A stretch of DNA of 51,764 nt, taken from an uncultured Leptolyngbyaceae cyanobacterium. GTDB lineage: Bacteria; Cyanobacteriota; Cyanobacteriia; Leptolyngbyales; Leptolyngbyaceae. Of the stretch, positions 25,789-35,722 are shown one piece after another. The number at the start of each line of letters is the position of its first letter. Positions within the stretch are counted from its first letter, which is position 1. The stretch spans positions 1 through 51,764 of the forward strand of contig CALIDI010000046.1 of the NCBI GenBank assembly GCA_938023035.1, in the 5' to 3' direction. Under the pieces are notes generated by a model that was not told the DNA's origin, did no database searches, and was given only the letters and a program-made list of their open reading frames with translations. The position numbers were made by a program, and so were the translations under genes.

Positions 25789-27227
25789 ATGCGAGTCACA
25801 GTAATTGGAACGGGATACGTTGGATTAGTGACCGGTGTGTGTTTGGCAAAAATTGGGCACTCGGTTCTGTGTGTTGATAATAATGCTGAGAAGGTTGATG
25901 TAATGAAATCGGGGCGATCGCCCATTTTTGAACCCGGTCTCGACACTCTGATGCAAGCTGCAATGCAGGCAGGGCACCTGGATTTCACCACTGATTTAGG
26001 GGCGGGTGTCGCTCACGGTGAAATCTTGTTTATTGCTGTCGGTACACCCGCTTTACCCACGGGTGAAAGTGATACACGCTATGTGGAGGCTGTCGCCCGT
26101 GGCATTGGCACGCACCTGAATGGGGGGTATAAAGTTATTGTGAATAAGTCTACAGTGCCCATTGGTTCAGGTGATTGGGTACAGCGGATTGTAATGGATG
26201 GGGTTGCTGATCGGGGGCAGGATATTACAGAGTTTGATGTGGTCAGCAATCCTGAATTTTTGCGCGAGGGTTCTGCCGTTTACGATACCTTAATCCCGAT
26301 CGTATCGTCTTGGGCAGTCACAGCCAGCGGGCGATCGCGCTGATGCAACAGCTCTATGCCCCAATTGTCGAGCGTCAGTATGCCGAAGATCCTTCCCTAC
26401 CCCCTGTGCCAGTAGTGGTGACAGATTTGACTTCGGCAGAGATGATTAAATATGCCGCTAATGCTTTTTTAGCCACTAAAATTAGCTTTATTAATGAAGT
26501 CGCGAATATCTGCGATCGCGTCGGTGCAGATGTTACCCAGGTTGCCAACGGTATTGGTTTAGACTCTCGCATTGGGCATAAATTCTTGCAAGCTGGGATT
26601 GGCTGGGGCGGCTCTTGTTTTCCCAAGGATGTCTCTGCCCTAGTGCATACAGCAAATGACTATGGTTATGAACCAAAGCTATTGCAGTCTGTTATTGAAA
26701 CCAATCGCCAACAACGTTTGCTTGTGATTGAAAAGCTGCAACAAGTCTTAAAAGTGCTCAAGGGTAAAACGATTGGGCTATTGGGGTTGACTTTCAAGCC
26801 CAATACGGACGATTTGCGAGATGCGCCTTCTCTAGATCTCATTGAGGCACTCCATCATTTGGGGGCTAAGGTGCGCGTCCATGATCCACTGATTCACCAA
26901 CCCCACGGACAGGCTGCCCTCGAAGTGGTCACCTTTGTTGAAGTTGCGGAACAATTGGCCAATGGTTGTGATGCCCTGGTATTGGTAACAGATTGGCCAC
27001 AATTTCGTCATCTGAATTACGCCCAGCTTTCCAGTCAGATGGTGACTCCTATTTTCATTGATGGACGCAACTTCCTAGATCCGCTGCTGTTAGCGCAAGC
27101 CGGCTTCTACTACATTGGCATTGGCCGCTCTCAGGGAATCAATGCGCGGCTTACCCGTTGCCTTGCACCAGTAATATCCCAAGCGACTTCTGTAGAGACT
27201 TCTGAACCAGTTTTAGTCAGTGCTTGA
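25789..27227 (+). pseudogene. UDP-glucose 6-dehydrogenase, frameshifted
   Basis: The enzyme oxidises UDP-glucose to UDP-glucuronate with two NAD+. The N-terminal part begins at the ATG at 25789 with the Rossmann loop VIGTGYVGLVTGVCLAKIGH. It stays intact to EGSAVYDT, then shifts frame and stops at 26341. The other frame continues perfectly with NPDRIVLGSHSQRAIAL and runs to 27227, including the catalytic-cysteine motif GWGGSCFPKD and the C-terminal UDP-binding domain. The expected codons are TTY-AAT-CCC where the sequence has TT-AAT-CCC, so one base is missing after 26291. All active-site residues survive, so a single-base repair, or a sequencing error, would restore about 480 residues. It is first in the sugar locus, and the glycosyltransferase follows after 54 bases. 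Confidence 0.92.
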
Positions 27228-27281
27228 TTCTCACTTTGATGCTTGTTCGTTTGCTTATCTCACCGAGAGGATCTTCTTACC

Positions 27282-28577
27282 ATGAGACTGATGGTTTATT
27301 CCCATGATGGATTCGGTCTCGGCAATATTCGTCGAATGCTGGCGATTTGTACGCATCTTTTGCATTCAATCCCTGACCTTTCCATTCTGCTGTTGTCTGG
27401 TTCGCCCATGTTGCACAGTTTTCGCTTGCCTCAGGGCTTAGACTACATTAAGCTTCCTTGCTTGAATCGAGGTACCTCTGGAGAGCTAGCGGCAAAGTAC
27501 CTACGGACTGAGACAGAAGAAACGGTGGCGCTGCGATCGCAATTGATGCTATCCGCGATCGCGAGCTTCAAACCAAACGTCTTTCTAGTCGATAAAAAGC
27601 CCTATGGGATGCGCAATGAGTTGCAGGTATCGATGGAATATCTTAAAGCAGAATTACCGGATACTCAGCGGGTGCTATTACTGCGCGATATTTTAGATCA
27701 TCCTGACATCACAATCCAGGAATGGCAAAAGCATGGCTACTATGAAGCGATTGAGACGTTTTATCAGTGCATTCTAGTGGTTGGCAGTGCTGATTTTTTT
27801 AACCTATGTGAGGAGTACCAGTTTCCTGAAACAGTTGCTGAAAAAGTTCAATTTTGTGGATATATTCGCAAAGAGCCAGGATACCAAAATCCTGAATTGC
27901 TGCGTCAGACTTTGCAACTTCAGCCCGATGAGTCGCTTGTGTTGGTTACCCCCGGTGGCGGTGAGGATGGTTACCACTTAATTGATACCTATCTCTCCAG
28001 CTTGGCTGAATTGCCGTCAAACCGGAAGCTGCGGAGCTTAATTATCTGCGGCCCAGAGATGCCCCCAGAGCAGCAGGCTATTTTGAGCAAAAAAGCAGAA
28101 GCCTATGCTCATGTGCAGATGGGTGAGTTTACCGATGATTTGATGAGTTATATGGCGGCAGCAGATGCTGTTGTGGCAATGGCAGGCTATAACACGACCT
28201 GTGAGATTTTATCCGCAGGGAAGCGGGCAGTCGTCGTCCCTCGAATTAAACCCTCGCAAGAGCAATGGTTGCGGGCTGAACGATTGGCAAAGCGGGGGCT
28301 GCTAGCAGCCATTCATCCTAATCAGCTTACACCAGGGCATTTAATGCGAACGCTATTGCAACAGTTGGATGCATCTGGTCAAGCCTTTTCTACCACTGAC
28401 CTGGATCTGTTTGCATTACCCAGAATTGCGCAATATATTCGTTCAATTTTGGCTCAAAGCGGATATTCGTCTCATCACTGTGCGGCCATGTTGTCCCACC
28501 GATTACCGCAATTGAGCGATTCTCATACCTGGATTCACCCTTGTTTACTCCGTACAGCTCAGGCTCGAACTGTTTAA
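27282..28577 (+). CDS. MurG-like (GT-B) predicted glycosyltransferase, first of a pair
   Basis: This 431-residue protein resembles the COG4671 predicted glycosyltransferases. The glycine-rich N-terminal loop is in MVYSHDGFGLGNIRRMLAIC, a second glycine loop TPGGGEDGYHL starts the C-terminal Rossmann domain, and the nucleotide-sugar region is MAGYNTTCEILSAGKRAVVV. I choose the ATG at 27282, with GAGAGG 11 bases upstream; a TTG at 27243 would add 13 unlikely residues. The next gene encodes a shorter relative with the same landmarks, indicating tandem duplication and specialisation. Donor and acceptor are unknown. UDP-glucuronate or UDP-galacturonate are candidates from context. Confidence 0.85.
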   Translation: MRLMVYSHDGFGLGNIRRMLAICTHLLHSIPDLSILLLSGSPMLHSFRLPQGLDYIKLPCLNRGTSGELAAKYLRTETEETVALRSQLMLSAIASFKPNVFLVDKKPYGMRNELQVSMEYLKAELPDTQRVLLLRDILDHPDITIQEWQKHGYYEAIETFYQCILVVGSADFFNLCEEYQFPETVAEKVQFCGYIRKEPGYQNPELLRQTLQLQPDESLVLVTPGGGEDGYHLIDTYLSSLAELPSNRKLRSLIICGPEMPPEQQAILSKKAEAYAHVQMGEFTDDLMSYMAAADAVVAMAGYNTTCEILSAGKRAVVVPRIKPSQEQWLRAERLAKRGLLAAIHPNQLTPGHLMRTLLQQLDASGQAFSTTDLDLFALPRIAQYIRSILAQSGYSSHHCAAMLSHRLPQLSDSHTWIHPCLLRTAQARTV

Positions 28578-28623
28578 GCGTATTGAGCCAATTCTCAGAA
28601 TTTTCGTCCTAAGGAAGTTTGTC

Positions 28624-29796
28624 ATGAAACGGTTATTGTTTTACTGCCAACATATTTTAGGCATGGGGCATCTGGTTCGTAGCATGGAGATTGTACGCGG
28701 ATTGGTTCACGAGTTTCAGATCTGCTTCATCAATGGTGGGGAAATCGTGGAAGGGTTCACAATTCCAGCGGGGGTGGAAGTAGTGAATCTACCAGCCATC
28801 AAAACCGATGCCGAGTTCCAAACTTTGCAGCCTGTCAATACCTCTCTGACACTGGCTGAAGTGCAAGAACAGCGCAAAAATCAGTTGCTAGAAGTGTGCG
28901 ATCGCTTTCAACCCGATGTGCTGATGATTGAGCTTTTTCCCTTCGGGCGGGGTAAATTTTCCTTTGAACTGATTCCGCTATTAGAAGCGGCGCGATCGCT
29001 CCCATCTCCGGCCAAGGTCGTTTGTAGCCTGCGAGATATTGTTGTGACGAAACGCGATCAGGCCAAGTACGAAGACAAAGTTTGTCGGTTGATGAATCAG
29101 TATTTTGACCTTCTCCTTGTTCATGGTGACCCCCGCTTTCAGACTTTGGAAGATACCTTTTCGCGGGTTTATGATTTGCAGTGCCCCGTGTGCTACACCG
29201 GTTATGTTGTACAACCCCAGCCGCAACCAGCCGTGCTTGAGCACGCCAATTCTCCGCTGATATTAGTCAGCGTGGGAGGTGGGCGGTTTGGCCACGAGTT
29301 GCTAGAGTGTGTTGCGAAGACAGCGCCTCTGTTAGCAACGCAATTGCCTCACACGATTCAAATGTTTACTGGCCCCTTTATGCCAGAGAGCGGATTTGCC
29401 AAGCTACAGGCAATGGCGATCGATAGCCCTAACTTGAAGGTTAATCGATTTACCCCTAATCTTTTGACTTACATGCAGCAAGCTGATTTGTCGATCAGCA
29501 TGTCTGGTTACAACACAACGATGAATGTGCTGACGACTGGGGTAAGAGCGATGATTTTGCCCTTTACGGGCAACGACGACCAAGAGCAAACCATTCGGGC
29601 TGCCAAGCTTGCGAAATTAGGCGTGGTGGAAATGATCCGCCCAGAGGATTTACACCCCAAGGTCTTCGCAGAAAAAGTGATCGCAAGCTTGCAACGGCAG
29701 CCGCACCAGGTTCGGTTTGATTTTAACGGGGTTGCCCAAACCACCTATTTTCTAAAGGAACTGGTTGCAGCAAAACAGGTCGCTTTCGTGGGTTAA
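28624..29796 (+). CDS. MurG-like (GT-B) predicted glycosyltransferase, second of a pair
   Basis: This 390-residue paralogue of the preceding enzyme has the opening LLFYCQHILGMGHLVRSMEIVRG, the second Rossmann loop VSVGGGRFGHEL and the donor-site block MSGYNTTMNVLTTGVRAMIL. The two share the SGYNTT/AGYNTT core but differ strongly elsewhere, so they likely add different sugars. AAGGAAG precedes the ATG at 28624 at a good distance. It is 46 bases after the first enzyme and clearly in the same transcription unit. It is probably cytoplasmic and works at the inner face of the membrane, as MurG does. Confidence 0.86.
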   Translation: MKRLLFYCQHILGMGHLVRSMEIVRGLVHEFQICFINGGEIVEGFTIPAGVEVVNLPAIKTDAEFQTLQPVNTSLTLAEVQEQRKNQLLEVCDRFQPDVLMIELFPFGRGKFSFELIPLLEAARSLPSPAKVVCSLRDIVVTKRDQAKYEDKVCRLMNQYFDLLLVHGDPRFQTLEDTFSRVYDLQCPVCYTGYVVQPQPQPAVLEHANSPLILVSVGGGRFGHELLECVAKTAPLLATQLPHTIQMFTGPFMPESGFAKLQAMAIDSPNLKVNRFTPNLLTYMQQADLSISMSGYNTTMNVLTTGVRAMILPFTGNDDQEQTIRAAKLAKLGVVEMIRPEDLHPKVFAEKVIASLQRQPHQVRFDFNGVAQTTYFLKELVAAKQVAFVG

Positions 29797-29933
29797 TCAG
29801 CCAGCCAAAAATCTGTAGATTTCTAACCTGTCCAATCTAAGCCATGCCCCTATTTTTTGGGCAAACGGTGAGTTGCGAATTGGATGGGGCTAAAAAGTCA
29901 ACCATTTCATGTAAATAGTAGCGAGTAAAACCA

Positions 29934-31145
29934 ATGGAAAAGCAGAAAGTTTGTCTAACAACTCTGGAATATCCACCAGATATCGGTGGTGTTGGGGAAT
30001 CGGTACAACGCATTTCCCAGATGTTGATTCAGTCGGGATATGAGGTTCATGTGGTTGTTTTTCGTTCTAAGCAACGGCTTGTTTCAGACAATAGCCGACG
30101 TCGGGCGAGCTGTAAAACAACGCTACAGGAAGGTGTGTTTGTTCATCGCATTAAGTCAGCTATTCGGCTAGACAATACAGAAATCCAAGACTTCTACAGT
30201 GATGTCTATTTTCATCTGAAGTTGTTGCATCAACAATACCACTTTGATCTCTTCCATGCCTTTTTCATTAATGAAACAGGTTATGTCACCACGCTCTTGG
30301 CGAAGGAAGAAAATGTACCTGTCGTTAATAGTGTGCGTGGTAGTGATTTGCATAAGCACATTTTCAACCCGAAGAACCATGCACCCCTAACTTGGGTGTT
30401 GGATAACTCTGATTGGGTAACTTTTGTCAGCCGAGATTTGAAACATCGGGCTGAGGTCTTGGTTCCCAGTGTTGCCGCTAAGTCTTCTGCTTTTTGGAAT
30501 TCAATTGTGCCAATTGACTTTAGCCAGATTACGGTTGGCTTGCCAGGGCGGCCAATGTCTGGGATTGTTGTGGGGGCTTCTGGACGATTACGGGATAAAA
30601 AGGGAATTGAGTTTTTGCTTGATGCCTGTGCCCAGTTACAAGCGGAGATGGACCTGACGCTCCTGCTGATTGGTGATTTTGTTGAGAAAGAGCGTGCTTA
30701 CTGGGAGCAGGAGGTCGCGACCTGTGGTTTAGGCGATCGCCTGCACATTACAGGCATTCTCAGTCGGCAGCAGGCGCTATCTTACTTGCCAGTTTTGGAT
30801 ATTTTTGTGATTCCTTCTATTAATGATGGCTGTCCTAATGCTTTGCTAGAAGCCATGATGGCAGAGCGGGCAATTATTGGTTCTCGGGTCGATGCAATCG
30901 GTGAAATCCTGGAACATGGCATCGATGGCTGGTTAGTTAACCCCGGCAGACCCGATGAATTAGCCACGGCCATTCATCATTTAGCCCTATATCCAGACTT
31001 GCGACGATCGCTCGGTGTTGCTGCCCGGCAGAAGGTGCAGACACAACTGGCCCCTACCGTAGAGTTTCAAAATTGGCTAACGGTTTACCAGACCGTTCTG
31101 GGAACCCCAACAACAGAACTCTTGCCTGAGTTTAGTCTGGCCTGA
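29934..31145 (+). CDS. GT4-family glycosyltransferase
   Basis: This 403-residue GT-B enzyme has the N-terminal acceptor loop EYPPDIGGVGESVQRI, typical of GT4 proteins that build exopolysaccharide or glycolipid. The C-terminal donor domain holds VVGASGRLRDKKGIEFLLDA, HITGILSRQQALSYLPVLDI and the E-x7-E region SINDGCPNALLEAMMAERAI. GT4 enzymes retain anomeric configuration and use nucleotide sugars. Length is normal. The gap to the previous gene is 137 bases, so a separate promoter is possible. The acceptor is unknown. The order GT-B, GT-B, GT4, GT2, ABC suggests stepwise assembly of one glycan. Confidence 0.9.
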   Translation: MEKQKVCLTTLEYPPDIGGVGESVQRISQMLIQSGYEVHVVVFRSKQRLVSDNSRRRASCKTTLQEGVFVHRIKSAIRLDNTEIQDFYSDVYFHLKLLHQQYHFDLFHAFFINETGYVTTLLAKEENVPVVNSVRGSDLHKHIFNPKNHAPLTWVLDNSDWVTFVSRDLKHRAEVLVPSVAAKSSAFWNSIVPIDFSQITVGLPGRPMSGIVVGASGRLRDKKGIEFLLDACAQLQAEMDLTLLLIGDFVEKERAYWEQEVATCGLGDRLHITGILSRQQALSYLPVLDIFVIPSINDGCPNALLEAMMAERAIIGSRVDAIGEILEHGIDGWLVNPGRPDELATAIHHLALYPDLRRSLGVAARQKVQTQLAPTVEFQNWLTVYQTVLGTPTTELLPEFSLA

Positions 31146-31213
31146 GTACTAATTCAACTGCAACCGTCTGTCAATATTCCTTGAAAACTGTCTAAGTATC
31201 TTTGGAGCAAATC

Positions 31214-32290
31214 ATGATGAAGCCAACAGTAACGATTGTCGTATCTCCACGGGAGCGCTTTAGTTTTACCCAGCGTAACCTAGAAAGCATTTACGAACAC
31301 ACTCCCCAGCCGTTCTCATTGATTTATGTAGATGGGGGTTCTCCGAAGCACATCCAGTCTTACCTAGAAGCTCAGGCTCGTCTGCAAGATTTTCAATTAA
31401 TTCGGACTGACTGTTATCTATCGCCCAACCAGGCACGGAATCTGGCGATTCCTCATGTGAGCACCGACTATGTTGTTTTCATTGATAATGATGTTGTTGT
31501 TGGCCCGCAGTGGCTAGATTATCTTGTGCAATGTGCTGAAGAAGAACAAGCTACTGTCGTTTGCCCCCTCACCTGTATTGGCAAAAACTTGAATGAAATC
31601 ATTCACCTAGCAGGTGGAGAAGCCCGCATTGTGGAAGAACTCACAGAGGAAGGCATTCGACGCAAAGTTCACGAAAAACATTACTTTGTCAATCGTCCGG
31701 TTGCTGAGGTAAAAGATCAACTGCATCGCCAGCAGTGTGAATTTGCTGAGTTTCATTGCATGTTAGTTCGCACCCAGATCTTTGACCAGATTGGTCTGCT
31801 AGATGAAGCATTACTCAATACCCGTGAGCACATTGATTTTTGTATGAATGTTACCCAGGCTGGGGGGACGATTTTCTGTGAACCGGCCTCAGTTGTTACC
31901 TATGTGCCAGAGCTGCCACTGAATTGGGCGGATGTCTCCTTCTTTTTATTACGTTGGAGCGATGCCTGGGAAGTCTCTAGCCTGGAGCATTTCTCGCAAA
32001 AATGGGATTTACCCAAAAAAGATAAGTACTTCAAGAAGCGCTATAAGCGCTTGGGTCACCGGCGTCATAATGCCTTTCTGAGGCCGCTGGTGCGTCGCCT
32101 TCCCTTCGGCAAGGATAATCTGTGGTTAGAGCAGCAGGCGATCGCCCTAGAGCGTGTCATCAACCACTGGATTACAAACCGCTACAGCCAAAAGTATGCT
32201 AATCGTGCAGTTGCCTGCCGTTTGTTGAATTTTCCTACAGAGACTACTACAGCTACACCTCAGCGGGAGCTGGTTGCACCAACTCGATAA
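31214..32290 (+). CDS. GT2-family glycosyltransferase
   Basis: This 358-residue GT-A enzyme begins MMKPTVTIVVSPRERFSF. It keeps the LIYVDGGS strand and the metal-binding DxD-type motif in YVVFIDNDVVVGP, with NQARNLAI before it. A later acidic region, TREHIDFCMNVTQAGG, is where the catalytic base would be. The C-terminal third is basic and may associate with the membrane. The ATG at 31214 is right: GGAG lies six bases before it, whereas the TTG at 31202 would overlap that signal. The gap from the GT4 gene is 68 bases. The sugar donor is not evident. Confidence 0.9.
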   Translation: MMKPTVTIVVSPRERFSFTQRNLESIYEHTPQPFSLIYVDGGSPKHIQSYLEAQARLQDFQLIRTDCYLSPNQARNLAIPHVSTDYVVFIDNDVVVGPQWLDYLVQCAEEEQATVVCPLTCIGKNLNEIIHLAGGEARIVEELTEEGIRRKVHEKHYFVNRPVAEVKDQLHRQQCEFAEFHCMLVRTQIFDQIGLLDEALLNTREHIDFCMNVTQAGGTIFCEPASVVTYVPELPLNWADVSFFLLRWSDAWEVSSLEHFSQKWDLPKKDKYFKKRYKRLGHRRHNAFLRPLVRRLPFGKDNLWLEQQAIALERVINHWITNRYSQKYANRAVACRLLNFPTETTTATPQRELVAPTR

Positions 32291-32427
32291 GGCGTAGAAA
32301 AGTTAACCGTTGGGGGCATAGAGAAGTCAGACATTGAAGGCTTTAAGCTGACAACGCGGCCCTCTATCCCCCCCTTATTTCCTTTTCTGTTCTGCTTCCG
32401 TCTCCCCTTTCTCTGCGCTCTCTAACT

Positions 32428-34290
32428 ATGAACAGTTTAAAGTCTCCGAAAGATTCTAAAAGTATTCGTGCAGCGTTACCAGGAATTCAGCGCATTCTTA
32501 CCCAATTTGCGCCCCAAATTCGCCGACAAAAGTGGCTCTTGATTCTGGCTTTTGGGGCACTGATGGCAGAAATTATTCTGCACTTGCTTGAGCCATGGTT
32601 TTTGAAGTTTATTTTTGACTACGTTTTGCTGCGGGATGTGACGCTCCAATCCCATGGTTTACCCTTTTTGACGGGGTTAAGTCCGGTGATGCTGCTGGCG
32701 GGGTTAACCGCCGCCATGGTGACGGTGACGGGGCTGCGATCGCTTGCTGCCTATTTCAGTATTGTAGGGATGGCTCTGGCCGCAACGAATATCTTGACTG
32801 AGGTGCGTGCTGACCTTTACAGCCATCTGCAGCGGCTCTCTCTCAACTTTCACCATAAGGCCAAAACGGGGGATTTGATTACCCGTGTTACCGCAGATGT
32901 GGAGCGCCTGCGAGAAGTCACTGTGATGGCGGTCATGCCGCTATTGGCCCATTCGCTTACCCTAGCTGGGATGCTGCTGGTGATGTTCTGGATCAATTGG
33001 GAACTGGCCCTGGTGGCGATCGCAGTTGTGCCTTTCTTCCTTTTTTCAATGATGCGGCTGACCCACCAGATCCGCAGGGTTGTGAAGACCCAGCGGCAGC
33101 GCGAGGGGGCGATCGCCGCCAACACAGCCGAGGCGATCGGGGCCATCAAAGTCGTACAGGCCCTATCCCTGCATGACATGCTAGAGCGTGACTTTTCTGC
33201 TCACAACTACCACAGCCTGCGGGCAACCAACCAAGCTCAGCAGCTTTCGGCAGGCTTAGAGCGGATGGTAGAACTGCTCGTAGGAATAGCAACGGCCCTG
33301 GTGTTATGGCGTGGGGTCTATTTGGTATTGGGTAAAACATTGACACCTGGAGACTTGCTGGTGTTCACTAACTACCTGCGGATTGCCTTTAAGCCCATGC
33401 GGCAGTTGGCGAAATACACCGGACAAATTGCCAAAGCGACTGCATCGGGTGAACGAATTTTAGATGTGCTGGATACGGTGCCCGATATTCGCGATACCCG
33501 TGGGGCGATCGCGGCTCCCCCCTTTCGCGGATTGGTACAGTTTGAGCAGGTGAGTTTTGCCTATGAGACGGGCAAACCGATTCTCCGCAATCTCAGCTTT
33601 ACGGCCCAACCAGGGCAACACATCGCTCTCGTCGGGCCTTCTGGGGGGGGCAAATCTACCTTGGTGAGCTTGTTACTGCGATTGTATGACCCATTGACAG
33701 GAAGCATTTCCATTGATGGGCTGGATCTGCGCTCTTACCAACTGCGATCGCTGCGTCAGCAGATTAGTGTCGTACTCCAGGACAGTGTCTTATTTGCGGC
33801 CAGTGTCAGTGACAACATCGCCTACGGACGCCTAGGAGCCACTCAAGCTGAAATTGAGCAAGCGGCCAAACTCGCCAACGCCCATGATTTTATTGTCAAC
33901 TTGCCTCAGGAGTACGCCACCATTTTAGGCGAGCGCGGTGCTACCCTTTCTGGCGGACAACGGCAACGCATCGCGATCGCCCGTGCGGCAGTGCGCCAGG
34001 CCCCCATTGTCATTTTGGATGAACCGACTACTGGCCTAGATAACGAAAACGAGCGCGCTGTCAACGAAGCCTTAGAGCGCTTGACCCAGGGATGTACCAC
34101 CTTCTGGATCTCCCATAACTTGAGAACTACTGAGACCGCTGATCGCATCCTCTACATTGAGGCGGGTCAAGTTTTAGAGCAGGGAACTCACACCGAGCTG
34201 ATGCGCCTGGGAGGACGCTATGCCGCACTCTATGCCATTCAATCGGCACTGGATGAAGGTCATTCTGCCCTGAAATTGGGAGAGGGGTGA
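32428..34290 (+). CDS. MsbA-type ABC exporter (fused membrane and ATPase domains)
   Basis: This is a 620-residue half-transporter. The N-terminal 330 residues hold six predicted spans (from WLLILAFGALMAEIILHL on). The ATPase domain has Walker A GPSGGGKST, a Q-loop region, the signature LSGGQRQRIAIARA, Walker B IVILDEPT and an H-loop in WISHNLRTT. It would act as a homodimer in the inner membrane. Family members export lipid A, lipid-linked sugars, peptides or drugs. Its place between glycosyltransferases and sugar-nucleotide genes favours a glycolipid or lipid-linked glycan. The start is an ATG at 32428 with no strong Shine-Dalgarno. Confidence 0.93.
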   Translation: MNSLKSPKDSKSIRAALPGIQRILTQFAPQIRRQKWLLILAFGALMAEIILHLLEPWFLKFIFDYVLLRDVTLQSHGLPFLTGLSPVMLLAGLTAAMVTVTGLRSLAAYFSIVGMALAATNILTEVRADLYSHLQRLSLNFHHKAKTGDLITRVTADVERLREVTVMAVMPLLAHSLTLAGMLLVMFWINWELALVAIAVVPFFLFSMMRLTHQIRRVVKTQRQREGAIAANTAEAIGAIKVVQALSLHDMLERDFSAHNYHSLRATNQAQQLSAGLERMVELLVGIATALVLWRGVYLVLGKTLTPGDLLVFTNYLRIAFKPMRQLAKYTGQIAKATASGERILDVLDTVPDIRDTRGAIAAPPFRGLVQFEQVSFAYETGKPILRNLSFTAQPGQHIALVGPSGGGKSTLVSLLLRLYDPLTGSISIDGLDLRSYQLRSLRQQISVVLQDSVLFAASVSDNIAYGRLGATQAEIEQAAKLANAHDFIVNLPQEYATILGERGATLSGGQRQRIAIARAAVRQAPIVILDEPTTGLDNENERAVNEALERLTQGCTTFWISHNLRTTETADRILYIEAGQVLEQGTHTELMRLGGRYAALYAIQSALDEGHSALKLGEG

Positions 34291-34386
34291 AGGCCGCATC
34301 AAAGAAAACCTTTCGAGTTTTGAATTTGTAACTTTAGGTTCCCCATTCTCCTACGTCTCTATTCCCTCGCATTTCAAGGAACGATT

Positions 34387-35589
34387 ATGTCTCTCTTATC
34401 CTCACAGTTCTCCCAATGTTCTTTTTCCTCATATACTCGTGTAATTCTAATGCGCCATGGACAGAGCACCTACAATGCTGAAAAACGTCACCAGGGCAGC
34501 AGTGATGATTCTGTATTAACAGAACAAGGACGTATTGCTGCGTATCAAACTGGCCTGGCATTAAGAGAATCAGCGATTGACGCAGTTTATAGCAGCCCGT
34601 TACAACGGGCTCAGGAAACAGCCCGGGAAGTGATAGCCGCGATCGCAACGGCAGTAGATACACCGCCTGACCTATTGACCCACAAGGCTTTGAAAGAAAT
34701 TTCTCTCCCACTTTGGGAGGGCCTACCTTACCAGGTGGTGCGGGAGCAATTTGCCAAAGAATATCGCTGCTGGAAAGAGCGCCCCGACCAGTTTCAAATG
34801 GCCGCCCGCGCAGAGGATGTTTTATATTATCGCGGTACCCTTACCCTCACCCATCTCGCTAAACCTTGCTACCCAGTATTAGAACTCTACGATCGCGCCC
34901 AACAATTTTGGCAAGAGGTTTTAGTGCGTCATCGCGGTGAAACCTTACTGGTGGTCGCCCATGCCGGCACAAACCGTGCCCTCCTCAGTACAGCAATTGG
35001 GCTTCCTCCCCATCGGTTTCATAGCCTGCAACAATCCAATTGTGGAGTCAGCGTCCTAAACTTTTCGCACTCCTCAAAACAGTTAGCCTGTCTAGAACAG
35101 CTCAACTCAACCCATCATTTGGGGGAGACATTACCCAAATTAAAGGAAGGCAAGCAGGGGTTACGGTTGCTGATCATTCCGGCCAGTGGTGAGAATCTTC
35201 ATCCGATTCAAGCATTGGCCAATCGATTAGCAAATGTCTCGATCGACTTTAGCATTAGTAACGATCTCGATGCCTGTCAACCAGTGATTGATCAACTGTT
35301 GCAACATCATTCCAATACCGTACAGCTTCAGGTGCTACGGGAAGACTTTCCTCAGGCCTGGCAGCAAATGTTAGCCGCTCGCCATTGGCAAAAAGCATCC
35401 ACAGAAGTTCATCAGCATCGACCATTGACAGCGCTGGTTGTTGTTCGAGAGGCGATCGCGCTACAGCTCCTGAGTCAATTGTTGGATATTCAGCCTCAAT
35501 CTTTGCAGTTGATTCCTGACACACTCAGCATCATCTATTACCCATCTAGCTTAAACACAACAGTCTTACAAGCTATGAATCTTGCTTAA
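34387..35589 (+). CDS. Histidine phosphatase (phosphoglycerate-mutase-like) with degenerate second domain
   Basis: The first half (about residues 17-230) is a complete histidine phosphatase: the RHG motif in VILMRHGQSTYN (R23, H24), YSSPLQRAQETA, EISLPLWEG, and the second catalytic His in VVAHAGTNRALL. In cyanobacteria close relatives have two such domains, or act as sugar-phosphate, phosphoserine or carboxyarabinitol phosphatases. Here residues about 255-400 align in shape (LRLLIIPASGENLHPIQAL...) but have lost RHG, so the second domain is not catalytic. The AAGGA before the ATG at 34387 fits. Placement in the locus suggests it removes a phosphate from a sugar intermediate, though that is inference. 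Confidence 0.87.
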   Translation: MSLLSSQFSQCSFSSYTRVILMRHGQSTYNAEKRHQGSSDDSVLTEQGRIAAYQTGLALRESAIDAVYSSPLQRAQETAREVIAAIATAVDTPPDLLTHKALKEISLPLWEGLPYQVVREQFAKEYRCWKERPDQFQMAARAEDVLYYRGTLTLTHLAKPCYPVLELYDRAQQFWQEVLVRHRGETLLVVAHAGTNRALLSTAIGLPPHRFHSLQQSNCGVSVLNFSHSSKQLACLEQLNSTHHLGETLPKLKEGKQGLRLLIIPASGENLHPIQALANRLANVSIDFSISNDLDACQPVIDQLLQHHSNTVQLQVLREDFPQAWQQMLAARHWQKASTEVHQHRPLTALVVVREAIALQLLSQLLDIQPQSLQLIPDTLSIIYYPSSLNTTVLQAMNLA

Positions 35590-35722
35590 ACAGAACAAGT
35601 TGCTGGAACACTCATCTGTACCACCTACCTTTTCACTAATTACTCAACATTACGAATAACTAACTTACGAACAACTGACGCCGACGTTGAATTGAAAAAA
35701 TTACCCATCGGAGAAGAGAGAC

